From positions 1,775,243 through 1,839,242 of the forward strand of contig NZ_JAMOFV010000006.1 of NCBI RefSeq assembly GCF_023656515.1: a DNA stretch of 64,000 nucleotides. The letters are read 5' to 3'. Position numbers and translations under genes: made by a program. This DNA is from Clostridium swellfunianum. GTDB taxonomy: Bacteria > Bacillota > Clostridia > Clostridiales > Clostridiaceae. Below are positions 36,170 to 44,190 of the stretch, one piece after another (position 1 is the stretch's first letter; each line of letters begins with the position of its first letter). The notes below the pieces were generated by a model. That model was not told the origin of the DNA and ran no database searches. It saw only the letters and a list, made by a program, of their open reading frames with translations.

Positions 36170-37168
36170 TTGAACTTTAAATTTAAAAGAGCAATGCGGA
36201 CTGCAGCAATTCTTATTATGATGACAGCAGTAGCAGTAGCCTTAATTTACTTTGGAAAACAAGAGGACAAGTCTGCTTTTGAAAATATGCCTTTGAATTT
36301 AAGCGGCAACATATCTCCAGATGATAAATTTATGGAGGATATGGAGCAAATAAAGTTTCATGCTTATGAGAAAAGAATAAAATATATAAGTAAGATGCTT
36401 GAAAGTGAAGCTGATACTCCTGTTAATACTTCACCTAACAATGGTAGTAAAGATAAAAGCTTGGAGCAAAAGATTAGAGACTACCTTGGCAAAAATGTTT
36501 CAAAAGTAGGAATTGGATATTATGACATACAAAATGGAAAAGGCTTTTCAATCAATGGTGACAAGTATTTTACAGCAGCAAGCACAGTTAAAGTGCAAAT
36601 GAACATGGTACTTTTTGATATGGTTAAGGAAGGAAAAGTTGATATTAATGAAGCTCTTAAATATACTCAGGCTGATTATGAAGCAGGTACGGGAATACTT
36701 CAGGGAAAGGACAAAACAAATCCTATACCACTTTTAACCTTAAGTGACTATAGTATAATTTATTCTGATAATATAGCTACAAATATGATTATGAGAAGAA
36801 TAGGCAGAACTGAGATGAAGAAGCGCTTTGGACAAAAGGTAGGACATACAGTGCCAGTGGAAAATTTAGTAACGCCAAATGAAGGATTAACATTTTTAAA
36901 GCAGCTTTATGAGAATAAAGGCAATAATCAGTATTACACAAGACTTATAGGAATTATGAAAACAACAGTTTTTCATGACAGGTTAGATGCTTACGTGCCA
37001 AAGGAGATTGTTGCTCATAAGATAGGTAACTATGGGTCCTTTGCAAATGATGTTGGGATAGTTTATGCACCTAAGCCGTATATTATTGCTGTATACACAG
37101 ATGGCCTGTCCAATGCGAATGAGGTTATTGCTACTATTAATAAAATGTTGTATCAAGAGCACAAATAG
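36170..37168 (+). CDS. class A beta-lactamase-related serine hydrolase
   Basis: A 332-residue beta-lactamase2-domain protein. N-terminal membrane anchor (TAAILIMMTAVAVALIYFG), a linker of about 90 residues, then the catalytic domain: SxxK is STVK (S138, K141), SxN is SDN in YSDNIATN, and the KTG position reads KIG in AHKIGNYGS. An Ex2N omega loop is not obvious. This suggests a penicillin-interacting or wall-associated hydrolase, not necessarily a resistance lactamase. Starts with TTG 36170 after AAGGGGG. Monocistronic with a perfect hairpin downstream. Confidence 0.82.
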   Translation: MNFKFKRAMRTAAILIMMTAVAVALIYFGKQEDKSAFENMPLNLSGNISPDDKFMEDMEQIKFHAYEKRIKYISKMLESEADTPVNTSPNNGSKDKSLEQKIRDYLGKNVSKVGIGYYDIQNGKGFSINGDKYFTAASTVKVQMNMVLFDMVKEGKVDINEALKYTQADYEAGTGILQGKDKTNPIPLLTLSDYSIIYSDNIATNMIMRRIGRTEMKKRFGQKVGHTVPVENLVTPNEGLTFLKQLYENKGNNQYYTRLIGIMKTTVFHDRLDAYVPKEIVAHKIGNYGSFANDVGIVYAPKPYIIAVYTDGLSNANEVIATINKMLYQEHK

Positions 37169-37197
37169 AGAGAAGGCAAATGCCTTCTCTAATTTTA
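37169..37197 (+). terminator. hairpin terminator
   Basis: AGAGAAGGCA and TGCCTTCTCT perfect stem with 2-nt loop, followed by AATTTTAAT. Confidence 0.65.
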
Positions 37198-37271
37198 ATA
37201 GTTGGATAGTTAGAGAGTATTAAAAATTTAAGAAATGGTTTATACACTGAAAATGGTTAGTATTAATTACA

Positions 37272-37303
37272 ATAAAAAAAAGCATAACATTCGTCATGCC
37301 TTA
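37272..37303 (-). terminator. intrinsic terminator of the riboswitch-controlled secreted protein gene
   Basis: On the minus strand GGCATGAC and GTTATGCT pair (two G-U) around GAAT, followed by eight T. Confidence 0.7.
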
Positions 37304-38134
37304 TTTTTTTGCTGCAATTTTAATAGCAGCTTGATGCCTTGAGTCAACTTGTCCATCTTTGTGTCGAGTACTGTTTAAAAAGTGCACATCAAAATGACCA
37401 TTCATACCGTTACCCTTAACTACATCAAGATTTTCACCTTTACCATAGCCCTCAGAACGGTTGTTGACCGTTGCAAAGGCAGGAGCTGAATCAATACCTG
37501 CATGAGGCAGGGAACTCATAGAAGCTGCTAATCGTCTTCCACCTACATTAACAATCACTGGTCTTACATCCCAGGAAAATCCACCCCAAATACTTTTAAT
37601 TATATCTGCATCTGCTTTGCTGGCAGCTTCACAGTCTGCGTGATTTGAGCCCATTGTTCTTACAATTTTGAAGGTTTTTCCTGTGCGAACATCTTGAACT
37701 ACAGCAGTAGTTCCAATCTTAAAAACATTTTTGGCCTGTTTCCACCAATCTAAAAGCTCTACTGAACCTTTAGAAGGAGCAGTTTCTTTTTGTGCAGGCT
37801 TTTCAGGTGATTTCTCAGATGACTTTGAAAGACCGCTTCCACCTCTTGATAGTGCTTGCTTATTAGCTGCGGCAGACTTGGTTTGAAGCTCTTTCGTATT
37901 GTCTGGTGTAAGAGTAGCAGTTAAAACAGTATTATTTTCTAAAGTAATAGGCTTTGATTGTTCAACTGTTTTAGTTGATTCTTCTTCGTATGTATTATTC
38001 TGCTGTTCATTTAATGCTAAGACTATGCTGTTGTTTTTAAGCTTCTCAGTTCTCGCTTCATATGCTGTTATTGAAATAGCTGCTGAAGACAAAACAAAAT
38101 ATGAGCTTATAACTATCGCTATAGATTTTTTCAT
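37301..38134 (-). CDS. secreted protein with conserved C-terminal domain, under c-di-AMP riboswitch
   Basis: A 277-residue exported protein. N-terminal signal/anchor (KKSIAIVISSYFVLSSAAISITAY), then about 110 residues of Ser/Thr/Lys/Pro-rich, low-complexity linker, then a conserved C-terminal domain of about 140 residues with TAVVQDVRTGKTFKIVRTMG, SNHADCEAASKADADII, RRLAASMSSLPHAG and GMNGHFDVHFLNSTRH. I do not recognise this domain by name. Recurrent His, Asp and Cys residues could be metal ligands, but this is speculation. The start is ATG 38134, after GAGAGGTG; an upstream in-frame ATG at 38215 falls within the riboswitch and is rejected. The riboswitch context suggests a wall hydrolase or wall-metabolism role. 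Confidence 0.75.
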   Translation of the reverse strand: MKKSIAIVISSYFVLSSAAISITAYEARTEKLKNNSIVLALNEQQNNTYEEESTKTVEQSKPITLENNTVLTATLTPDNTKELQTKSAAANKQALSRGGSGLSKSSEKSPEKPAQKETAPSKGSVELLDWWKQAKNVFKIGTTAVVQDVRTGKTFKIVRTMGSNHADCEAASKADADIIKSIWGGFSWDVRPVIVNVGGRRLAASMSSLPHAGIDSAPAFATVNNRSEGYGKGENLDVVKGNGMNGHFDVHFLNSTRHKDGQVDSRHQAAIKIAAKK

Positions 38135-38151
38135 AGGTGCACCTCTCTTTT

Positions 38152-38245
38152 GGCCTGCGAAGTTAGTTGACGGGTTCAGGACGAGAGCATCCTTACCAAA
38201 ATATAATGGATTCACCCCAGGGAAAAATCTCCTCCGCTGTTTGTT
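38152..38245 (-). ncRNA. c-di-AMP riboswitch (ydaO/yuaA class)
   Basis: Minus-strand leader of the secreted-protein gene. The conserved blocks GGGGTGAATCC (plus-strand complement at 38205-38220) and, close to the start codon, AACCCGTCAACTAACTTCGCAGGC (in two halves: AACCCGTCAACTAACTTC and GCAGGC) match the ydaO aptamer, with TTTGGTAAGGATGCTCTCGTCCTG between them. The gene's Shine-Dalgarno lies 7 bases after the aptamer, inside GGTGCACC, and no terminator is seen between, which suggests translational control or control by the P1 stem. The class usually reduces expression when c-di-AMP is high and often governs wall hydrolases and potassium transporters. Confidence 0.85.
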
Positions 38246-38348
38246 TAAACATTAGGCTAATTTTATTTTATACAAATTCATATTATAAAGCAATCCTTTT
38301 AATAATGATACTGGTAATATATTCATTACAGTCTTAAAGAGGTATTTT

Positions 38349-38398
38349 AAGAAAAAATAAATACTGTGGTATAGAAGCATATTCTATACCACAGTAGC
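38349..38398 (-). terminator. intrinsic terminator of the PBP-DUF1450 operon
   Basis: TACTGTGGTATAGAA and its complement (TTCTATACCACAGTA) form a 15-bp stem; on the minus strand it is followed by TTTATTTTTT. Confidence 0.85.
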
Positions 38399-38399
38399 T

Positions 38400-38618
38400 T
38401 TAAATATTCTTACTATATTCAATTATTTTCTGCACTAAATCATTAGTGTTTTCACCTACTAAAAGTTCACCATTAATTCTTGCGATAGGCTTTCTTGCAC
38501 AGTCACCGCAGCTATAGATACATCTGTTAACTGACGTTTCAAACTCAGGATAGTTTTTTTTTATAATTTTAATTACTTCATCTTTATATTCATTAAAATC
38601 GCAAAAACTTATTTTCAT
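38400..38618 (-). CDS. DUF1450 family protein (YuzB-like)
   Basis: A 72-residue protein, MKISFCDFNEYKDEVIKIIK, with cysteines in CIYSCGDCARKP, and a C-terminal helix. Looks like DUF1450/YuzB, Fe-S/thiol-type small proteins of Firmicutes of unknown function. The start ATG at 38618 has GGAGAAG upstream; a longer TTG start at 38633 is less likely. It follows the PBP gene by 17 bases, so they share a transcript and terminator. Confidence 0.72.
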   Translation of the reverse strand: MKISFCDFNEYKDEVIKIIKKNYPEFETSVNRCIYSCGDCARKPIARINGELLVGENTNDLVQKIIEYSKNI

Positions 38619-38635
38619 ATATATCTTCTCCAATG

Positions 38636-40417
38636 CTAGTTAAGTATTTTAGGATTAATAGCTAAATAATTGAATATATTGTTGAATAACTCTTTTGCCA
38701 CAGGTGCGGCTGTTTGGCCAGCGTAATACTTGGATTCATCCGGTTCATCAACTGTTACAATCAAAGTAATTTTTGGATCTTCATATGGAGCAAGACCTGC
38801 AAAAGAGGATATGTATTTCTTGTCTTTATAAATTCCATTTTCAGCTTTTTGGGCAGTTCCTGTCTTACCGCCTATGTTTAATTCTTTAATGAAAGCATTT
38901 GAACCAACACCCTTAGAAACAACCTTTTCCATATATCCTCTTAAAGTTTGAGTTAAGTGTGTATCTAAAATTTGTTTTTTATTAAAATCGCTGTAGGATT
39001 TATCTATTACAAGTTTACCACCATCGTCGTAGCGTGCGATATTTTTCATTATATGAGGCTTTATCCAAGTTCCTCCATTAGCAATAGCATTAAATGCAGC
39101 CATATACTGAACTTGAGTTACTGATATGCTTTGACCGAAGGACTCTGTTGCTAAATCTACATCGTTCATTTTACTAGGATTTAACACTATGCCTTTTTCC
39201 TCTCCGGGCAGATCAATGCCCGTCTTTTCACCAAAGCCCATTTTTTTTATAAAAGTATTAAGGTTTTCCTTGCCAAGTTTCTTCCCAACTTCCATGAAGC
39301 CAACATTACAGGAGTTTCTTAAGATATCAACAAAATTTTCAGTTCCATGGCCTCCTAGCTCCCAACAGTTAATTATCCTGTTAGATATTTTTGAATTTCC
39401 ATTACAAATAAATTTATCATCTTCTTTGCTTGTATCATACTCCATGGCAGCAGCGGCTGTAATTACCTTAAATATAGAACCTGGTTCAAATAAATTAGTT
39501 ACAGGTCTGTTTTTCCACATGTTAAAAAGTTCATCATTATTTTTTGCACCTTGTCTTGGAGCATTAGGATTGTAATCTGGCTTACTTACCATAGCTAAAA
39601 CTTCGCCGTTCTTGGGATTCATAATCATAATAGAAACACCTTTAGCATTATTTTCTTTAAGAGCTTTATCGGCAGCATCCTCAGCATACTTTTGAACAAC
39701 CCCGTCAATAGTTAGTATAACATTTTTTCCATCTACTGGTTTTGTGTACCTGGAATCTTCAAAGAAAAGCTGATTACTGGCACTATCTCTAGTGTAAACA
39801 AGCTGACCTTTTTCCCCAGCAAGTTCCTTATCATACTGTGATTCAACTCCTGAAACACCCTTTCCATCATCATCTATATGACCTATAACATGAGAGATAA
39901 AATTATTACTTGGATAAAATCTTTTTGTATCGGAAGTAACTAATATACCAAATATTTTTAGAGCCTTAACTTTATCAGCTTCTGGTTTTTCAACTCTTCT
40001 TTTTAGTGGAGCCCAGCTGGCTGGCAAATCGTTATCGAGAGTTCTGTTTAAAGCTTTATGGACATCCTCTTCCTTAAGGCTTAATATAGAAGATAAGTCA
40101 GATGCAAATTTGTCACTATCAATTTTTTTATCTTTAAGAGTGGTGCGAAGGCTTGTTAAGTCAAAATCCACTCTATATACGTCAGCACTAACAGCTAAGT
40201 TATTCCCATTTCTGTCTAAAATATTTCCTCTTTTAGCATTTAGAGTGTCTTTGCTTGTCCATTGTGATGCTGCGACCTGTCTTAGCTTTTTTGTATCAAA
40301 AATCATGACATAAACTAACCGTGATGCTAGTCCTAAGAAAAAAACTAGTAGAACAAAATAAACTAGTGCCAGCCTTCTTTTTTTAGCCAGCTTATCAGAA
40401 AGCTTTTTTGATGCCAA
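38636..40417 (-). CDS. class B penicillin-binding protein (FtsI/SpoVD-like transpeptidase)
   Basis: A 593-residue bitopic transpeptidase that cross-links peptidoglycan. N-terminal cytoplasmic basic stretch, one membrane helix (ALVYFVLLVFFLGLASRLV), the PBP dimer domain with RGNILDRNGNNLAVS, and the transpeptidase domain: S314-x-x-K317 in EPGSIFKVI, SCN in RNSCNVGFMEVG, KTG in IGGKTGTAQ. No C-terminal PASTA repeats are present, unlike many clostridial SpoVD proteins. TTG 40417 is chosen because GAGGTG precedes it; an upstream ATG at 40438 lacks a ribosome binding site. FtsI-like and sporulation-specific roles cannot be separated from sequence alone, since no mraY/mur or spoVE neighbours are here. 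Confidence 0.9.
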   Translation of the reverse strand: MASKKLSDKLAKKRRLALVYFVLLVFFLGLASRLVYVMIFDTKKLRQVAASQWTSKDTLNAKRGNILDRNGNNLAVSADVYRVDFDLTSLRTTLKDKKIDSDKFASDLSSILSLKEEDVHKALNRTLDNDLPASWAPLKRRVEKPEADKVKALKIFGILVTSDTKRFYPSNNFISHVIGHIDDDGKGVSGVESQYDKELAGEKGQLVYTRDSASNQLFFEDSRYTKPVDGKNVILTIDGVVQKYAEDAADKALKENNAKGVSIMIMNPKNGEVLAMVSKPDYNPNAPRQGAKNNDELFNMWKNRPVTNLFEPGSIFKVITAAAAMEYDTSKEDDKFICNGNSKISNRIINCWELGGHGTENFVDILRNSCNVGFMEVGKKLGKENLNTFIKKMGFGEKTGIDLPGEEKGIVLNPSKMNDVDLATESFGQSISVTQVQYMAAFNAIANGGTWIKPHIMKNIARYDDGGKLVIDKSYSDFNKKQILDTHLTQTLRGYMEKVVSKGVGSNAFIKELNIGGKTGTAQKAENGIYKDKKYISSFAGLAPYEDPKITLIVTVDEPDESKYYAGQTAAPVAKELFNNIFNYLAINPKILN

Positions 40418-40492
40418 ACTATTCACCTCTTTCATCATATATACTATAGTATTTGATATGCTGCCGAGCTTGAAATCTTATGTATATTATAA

Positions 40493-40525
40493 CTTAAAAA
40501 AGCAGATAAAAAATTATCTGCTTTA
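40493..40525 (-). terminator. intrinsic terminator of the TlpA-like gene
   Basis: AAAGCAGATAA and TTATCTGCTTT stem; on the minus strand a TTTTTT tract follows. Confidence 0.85.
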
Positions 40526-40549
40526 AATTATCTTGAAATTTGTAAAAAT

Positions 40550-41173
40550 CTATTTGTTGTCTAAACTCTTTATATATGTCTTCATTTCATCTAAGGACAT
40601 TGCGCCTTGTTTTCGTGTTACATTTCTTTTTATTATTAAATCTTCAAAAGGGATAATATTACCATCCTTATCTAAAAAATAAGTAGTTGGTATTGCAGAA
40701 ACACTATATTTGTCGGCAGCGGTACCTTTTAGATCCAAAAGCACAGGAAAATTATAATTGTTCTTTTTCATAAAATCTTTAACGGTTTCAGCATCTTCAC
40801 CAAGGTTTACAGCTAAGATAACTAAATCACTGTTTTTAGTTTCCTGATAAAGCTTTTCCATGTCAGGCATTTCTTCTAAACAAGGTCTGCACCAAGTTGC
40901 AAAGAAATTAAGCATAACCTTTTTGCCTTTAAAATCGCTTAGAGCAACAGCCTTACCATCTAAATCAGGGAGAGTGAAGTCCACAGATTTTATTTTCACA
41001 GCTTCAGGCTTAAGCTGTGAAACAGCAGGTGATTGAGAAGCTGTTTTGCTGTCAGCAGTGGAAGTACTTGTATTCTGTCTGTCATCACCAATGTTTTTTG
41101 TATAATTTTGTACTGTATAAACTGCTCCTAGTACCAAAAGTGCTAAGGAGACCGTTAATATTTTCTTTTTCAA
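40550..41173 (-). CDS. TlpA/ResA-like membrane-anchored thioredoxin-fold protein
   Basis: A 207-residue extracytoplasmic thioredoxin of the TlpA/ResA group. One N-terminal membrane anchor (ILTVSLALLVLGAVYTV), a Ser/Thr/Gln-rich linker, then the AhpC/TSA-like fold: VDFTLPDLDGKAVALSDFKGK, LNFFATWCRPCLEEMPDMEKLY with the WCRPC redox pair, and cis-Pro in SAIPTTYFLDKDG. It reduces or isomerises disulfides of exported proteins; the electron donor is not evident. TTG 41173 is preferred because GAGGTG lies at the right distance; an in-frame GTG at 41182 overlaps it. It lies about 100 bases after zwf; a palindrome at 41244-41271 separates them. Confidence 0.88.
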   Translation of the reverse strand: MKKKILTVSLALLVLGAVYTVQNYTKNIGDDRQNTSTSTADSKTASQSPAVSQLKPEAVKIKSVDFTLPDLDGKAVALSDFKGKKVMLNFFATWCRPCLEEMPDMEKLYQETKNSDLVILAVNLGEDAETVKDFMKKNNYNFPVLLDLKGTAADKYSVSAIPTTYFLDKDGNIIPFEDLIIKRNVTRKQGAMSLDEMKTYIKSLDNK

Positions 41174-41243
41174 ATACAACACCTCATTAATTATTGTTGC
41201 AGCATAAATAAAATGCTAACTGCTATAAATTGCTTGCAGGCAG

Positions 41244-41271
41244 CAATATAACTTTTTAAAAAGCTATATTG
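41244..41271 (-). terminator. palindrome between zwf and tlpA-like gene
   Basis: CAATATA-CTTTTT and AAAAAG-TATATTG pair; AT-rich, weak as a terminator. Confidence 0.4.
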
Positions 41272-41281
41272 TCGCCATGAA

Positions 41282-42775
41282 CTATAAGTTCCACCATTGC
41301 CTGCTATCTTTAGTAAGAAGTTCGTTGGCTTCAACTGGACCATAACTTCCTGCTTCATAATTAGGAAGTACCAATTTGCTGTCTCCCCATTGGGAGGAGA
41401 TTGTATCTACAAATTTCCAGGAATACTCAACTTCATCCCAGCTGGTAAAGAGAGTATTGTCACCATTCATTACATCAAATATAAGTCTTTCATAGGCCTC
41501 AGGAGTATTGCTTTCAAACTGGCAGGTTTGACAAAAATCCATATCTACTGGAATGATAAAATTCTCTGTACCTGGTCTTTTAGTATTAAATTTTAGATAT
41601 ATTCCTTCTCTAGGCTGAACTCCAATAACTAAAAGATTCGGCTTTAATGTTTCATATTCCTTTGCATACAAAACCTTTGGGACAGACTTGAACTGAATTA
41701 TAATTTCTGTAGACTTTGTCTTCATTCTTTTACCAGTTCTAATGTAGAAGGGGACACCGGCCCACCTGAAATTATCAACATGAAGCTTTAAGGCCACAAA
41801 AGTTTCTGTGTTTGAAGAAGGTGAAACTCTATCTTCTTGTCTATATCCGATAACATTTTTATTATTAATTATACCTTCACCATATTGACCTCTTACTATA
41901 TCCTCTCTGATTTTTTTAGGAGTTATTTCTTCTAGAGAACGAAGAATTTTAATTTTTTCATCTCTGATAGATTTTGAGTTTAAATTAATTGGTGGTTCCA
42001 TAGCAGTTAAGGTTAGGAGCTGGAGCATATGATTTTGAACCATGTCCTTCAGGGCTCCTGAGGTTTCGTAGTAACCGCCTCTGTTTTCTACGCCAACTGT
42101 TTCACTGGAGGATATTTGTATGTTATCTATGTATTTGTTGTTCCACAAAGGTTCAAATATAGAGTTGGCAAATCTTAAAACCATAAGGCTTTGTATCATT
42201 TCTTTACCTAAATAGTGATCTATTCTATAGGTATTGTCCTCGCTGAAAACCTCTTTAATTTTTTTATTAAGTTTTTGTGCTGAGGATAAATTTCTTCCAA
42301 AAGGCTTTTCTATTATAAGCCTCTGCCAGGAATCACCGTTAACCACCATATTCTGTTTATTAAGTTCATCGGTAATTAGGCCGAAGTATTCAGGGGCAAC
42401 TGCCAAATAGAATATTCTATTTCCTTTAGAATTATGTTTAACATCTAATTGTTCTAAAAATGCTTTTAGATTCTCATAGCCTGAGCTGTCCTCAAATTCA
42501 AAACGCTTGTAATAGATGCGTCCTGCAATATCCTGCCACAACCTTTCGTCTATTTCCTTAAAACGAGAAAAGTTTTTTATTGATTCATAGGCTTGCTCTC
42601 TGTAAGCCTCATCAGTTAAGTCCTTCCTGCCTATAGACACAACAGCAAAACTGTCTGGCAGTTTTCCACTGTGTTTCAGGTTATATATAGCTGGAAGCAG
42701 CTTTCTATGGGTTAAATCTCCTGTGCCACCAAATATTACGAGCACACAGGAAAGGTCTATGTTATTAAGATCCAA
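41282..42775 (-). CDS. zwf: glucose-6-phosphate 1-dehydrogenase
   Basis: A 497-residue enzyme that oxidises glucose 6-phosphate to 6-phosphogluconolactone with NAD(P). NADP-binding GGTGDLTHRKLLPAI, active-site RIDHYLGKEMIQ and the C-terminal NPLFTSWDEVEYSWKFVD-like segment (here NTLFTSWDEVEYSWKFVD) are clear. Unusual in anaerobic clostridia; no gnd or pgl is beside it. The start at TTG 42775 is chosen because GCGGGTGG precedes it, and it overlaps the end of a 19-codon leader ORF with a strong ribosome binding site. The longer in-frame ORF from 42802 has no such site. Confidence 0.93.
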   Translation of the reverse strand: MDLNNIDLSCVLVIFGGTGDLTHRKLLPAIYNLKHSGKLPDSFAVVSIGRKDLTDEAYREQAYESIKNFSRFKEIDERLWQDIAGRIYYKRFEFEDSSGYENLKAFLEQLDVKHNSKGNRIFYLAVAPEYFGLITDELNKQNMVVNGDSWQRLIIEKPFGRNLSSAQKLNKKIKEVFSEDNTYRIDHYLGKEMIQSLMVLRFANSIFEPLWNNKYIDNIQISSSETVGVENRGGYYETSGALKDMVQNHMLQLLTLTAMEPPINLNSKSIRDEKIKILRSLEEITPKKIREDIVRGQYGEGIINNKNVIGYRQEDRVSPSSNTETFVALKLHVDNFRWAGVPFYIRTGKRMKTKSTEIIIQFKSVPKVLYAKEYETLKPNLLVIGVQPREGIYLKFNTKRPGTENFIIPVDMDFCQTCQFESNTPEAYERLIFDVMNGDNTLFTSWDEVEYSWKFVDTISSQWGDSKLVLPNYEAGSYGPVEANELLTKDSRQWWNL

Positions 42776-42824
42776 AATTACCACCCGCTTTCTCAAGAGC
42801 AAATTTTATTAAAATGACCTTCAT
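42765..42824 (-). CDS. 19-aa leader ORF overlapping zwf start
   Basis: ATG at 42824 follows ACAGGAGGAAATTAC, the best ribosome binding site in the region, and reads MKVILIKFALEKAGGNFGS before TAA at 42765. Its last 11 bases overlap the zwf coding region, and zwf's TTG and weaker GGGTGG site lie inside it. This is consistent with translational coupling, where ribosomes finishing the leader start zwf. The peptide has no homology I know. Confidence 0.5.
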   Translation of the reverse strand: MKVILIKFALEKAGGNFGS

Positions 42825-43084
42825 GTAATTTCCTCCTGTACTTAAAATCTAAGATTATAATTCCCAATAATGGTATATCTAAATCATTTTATAAAATAAT
42901 AATAACATAATAACAGATAATAATCATTATTTGTTGTGATAAATTATATTTAATATAATGGTCATAATTTATTGTTTAAGGAATTGTTTGAAAATCATTA
43001 TAAAGAATGCATGGATAAAATTATAAATTTTATAGAAACTAACACTAAGAGATAAATACAAAAATGAAAGTTCGGGTGGCTTTA

Positions 43085-44134
43085 ATGAATAAAAAGTTTA
43101 TTAGATACAGCTTGATTGCTGTTATACTTACATATTCTGCAATTACAATAAATATGAATTTTGGTTCAAATCGTAATTCTGTAAATAAGGCCAGCGCAGT
43201 AAGCATTAACTCAGAGCAAAGCAAAGGTGAAGCAATCTCAGAGGGTGGATTTTTTACTCCTTCAATGAATTATGATGGCACAAAGCTTCTATACAGTTCA
43301 GGGGATAATATCTATGAGTTTGACTTAAATAAGAATGATTTAATACAGCTTACTACCATTGGGAATTGCTACAATCCAGTATATTATGAAAAAGACAATA
43401 ATATAATAGCTTTTGCCAGAACAGATGGAATATATAAAATGGAAGTTAGTACGAGAAAAATACATAAATTAATAGGTTCTGAGGATTCACAGGTGTCTTT
43501 TGCTAAGCCCAACTTTACACAAGAAGGCGATATTATATTTTTTAAGGTAACTGTACTTCCAAGTCCTGATGGTCATGGCTTTATTGAAAAGGAGCCAGCT
43601 ATTTATAAGATTTCTTCAGATGGCGGTTCAGAGGTGAAAATAGTTGACGGATATAACCCTGTAATTTCTAAGGACAGCAAAAATCTACTTTACGAAAATA
43701 AGGAAAATATTTATGTATTTAACATTGAATCCAAAGAAAGCAAGCTTATTGATGCTGGCAAATATGCTTCATGGTCTAATTCTGGAAAATATATAAGCTA
43801 TGCGAAATTTGAGAGAAGTACAACTCCTTATTGCAAGGTAAAGGAAAAGAAACAGCTTTTTATTGATAAGGAGTACTCCAATATATACATTGCTGATTTA
43901 AGCAATCTAAAAAACAAATACAAACTTACAAAAGAAGAGTTTGAAAATAAGGATAAGGAAATAGAAAGCTGGGCTGAGGATACAAAAAATAATTCTGGGG
44001 AACAACATTTTTTAATCGTTTCTAGAATTGCATACTTTGACAGTGAATGGTCGAAAGATGACAAGGCGTTGTATTTATCGGTATATAATAGTGATAAGGG
44101 GAATTTTGAGCTTGTAAAATACAAAATTAATTAA
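43085..44134 (+). CDS. exported beta-propeller protein (TolB-like)
   Basis: A 349-residue protein starting with a membrane anchor or signal (SLIAVILTYSAITINMNF), then five or six WD40/TolB-type blades: GFFTPSMNYDGTKLLYSSGDNIYEFDL, DGIYKMEV, GGSEVKIVDGYNPVISKDSKNLLYENKENIYVF, ASWSNSGKYISYAKF and DSEWSKDDKALYLSVYNSDKG. A scaffold or ligand-binding role outside the cell is likely; the partner is unknown. ATG 43085 follows CGGGTGGC; an upstream in-frame ATG at 43064 is not preceded by a ribosome binding site. Monocistronic, with a palindromic terminator shared with the convergent peptidase gene. Confidence 0.72.
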   Translation: MNKKFIRYSLIAVILTYSAITINMNFGSNRNSVNKASAVSINSEQSKGEAISEGGFFTPSMNYDGTKLLYSSGDNIYEFDLNKNDLIQLTTIGNCYNPVYYEKDNNIIAFARTDGIYKMEVSTRKIHKLIGSEDSQVSFAKPNFTQEGDIIFFKVTVLPSPDGHGFIEKEPAIYKISSDGGSEVKIVDGYNPVISKDSKNLLYENKENIYVFNIESKESKLIDAGKYASWSNSGKYISYAKFERSTTPYCKVKEKKQLFIDKEYSNIYIADLSNLKNKYKLTKEEFENKDKEIESWAEDTKNNSGEQHFLIVSRIAYFDSEWSKDDKALYLSVYNSDKGNFELVKYKIN

Positions 44135-44151
44135 ATTTAAATTATAAATAG

Positions 44152-44190
44152 ATAAAGAGTACCATATGGTACTCTTTATGCTTTATTTTT
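44152..44190. terminator. bidirectional terminator between propeller protein and M42 genes
   Basis: ATAAAGAGTACCATATGGTACTCTTTAT contains a 14-bp perfect palindrome-type stem, T-rich on both sides. Confidence 0.85.

Noticed and set aside
36170-37168. Antibiotic-resistance class A beta-lactamase
   Set aside because: KTG is replaced by KIG, the Ex2N omega loop is not clear, and it is membrane-anchored; a wall-related serine hydrolase is more cautious.
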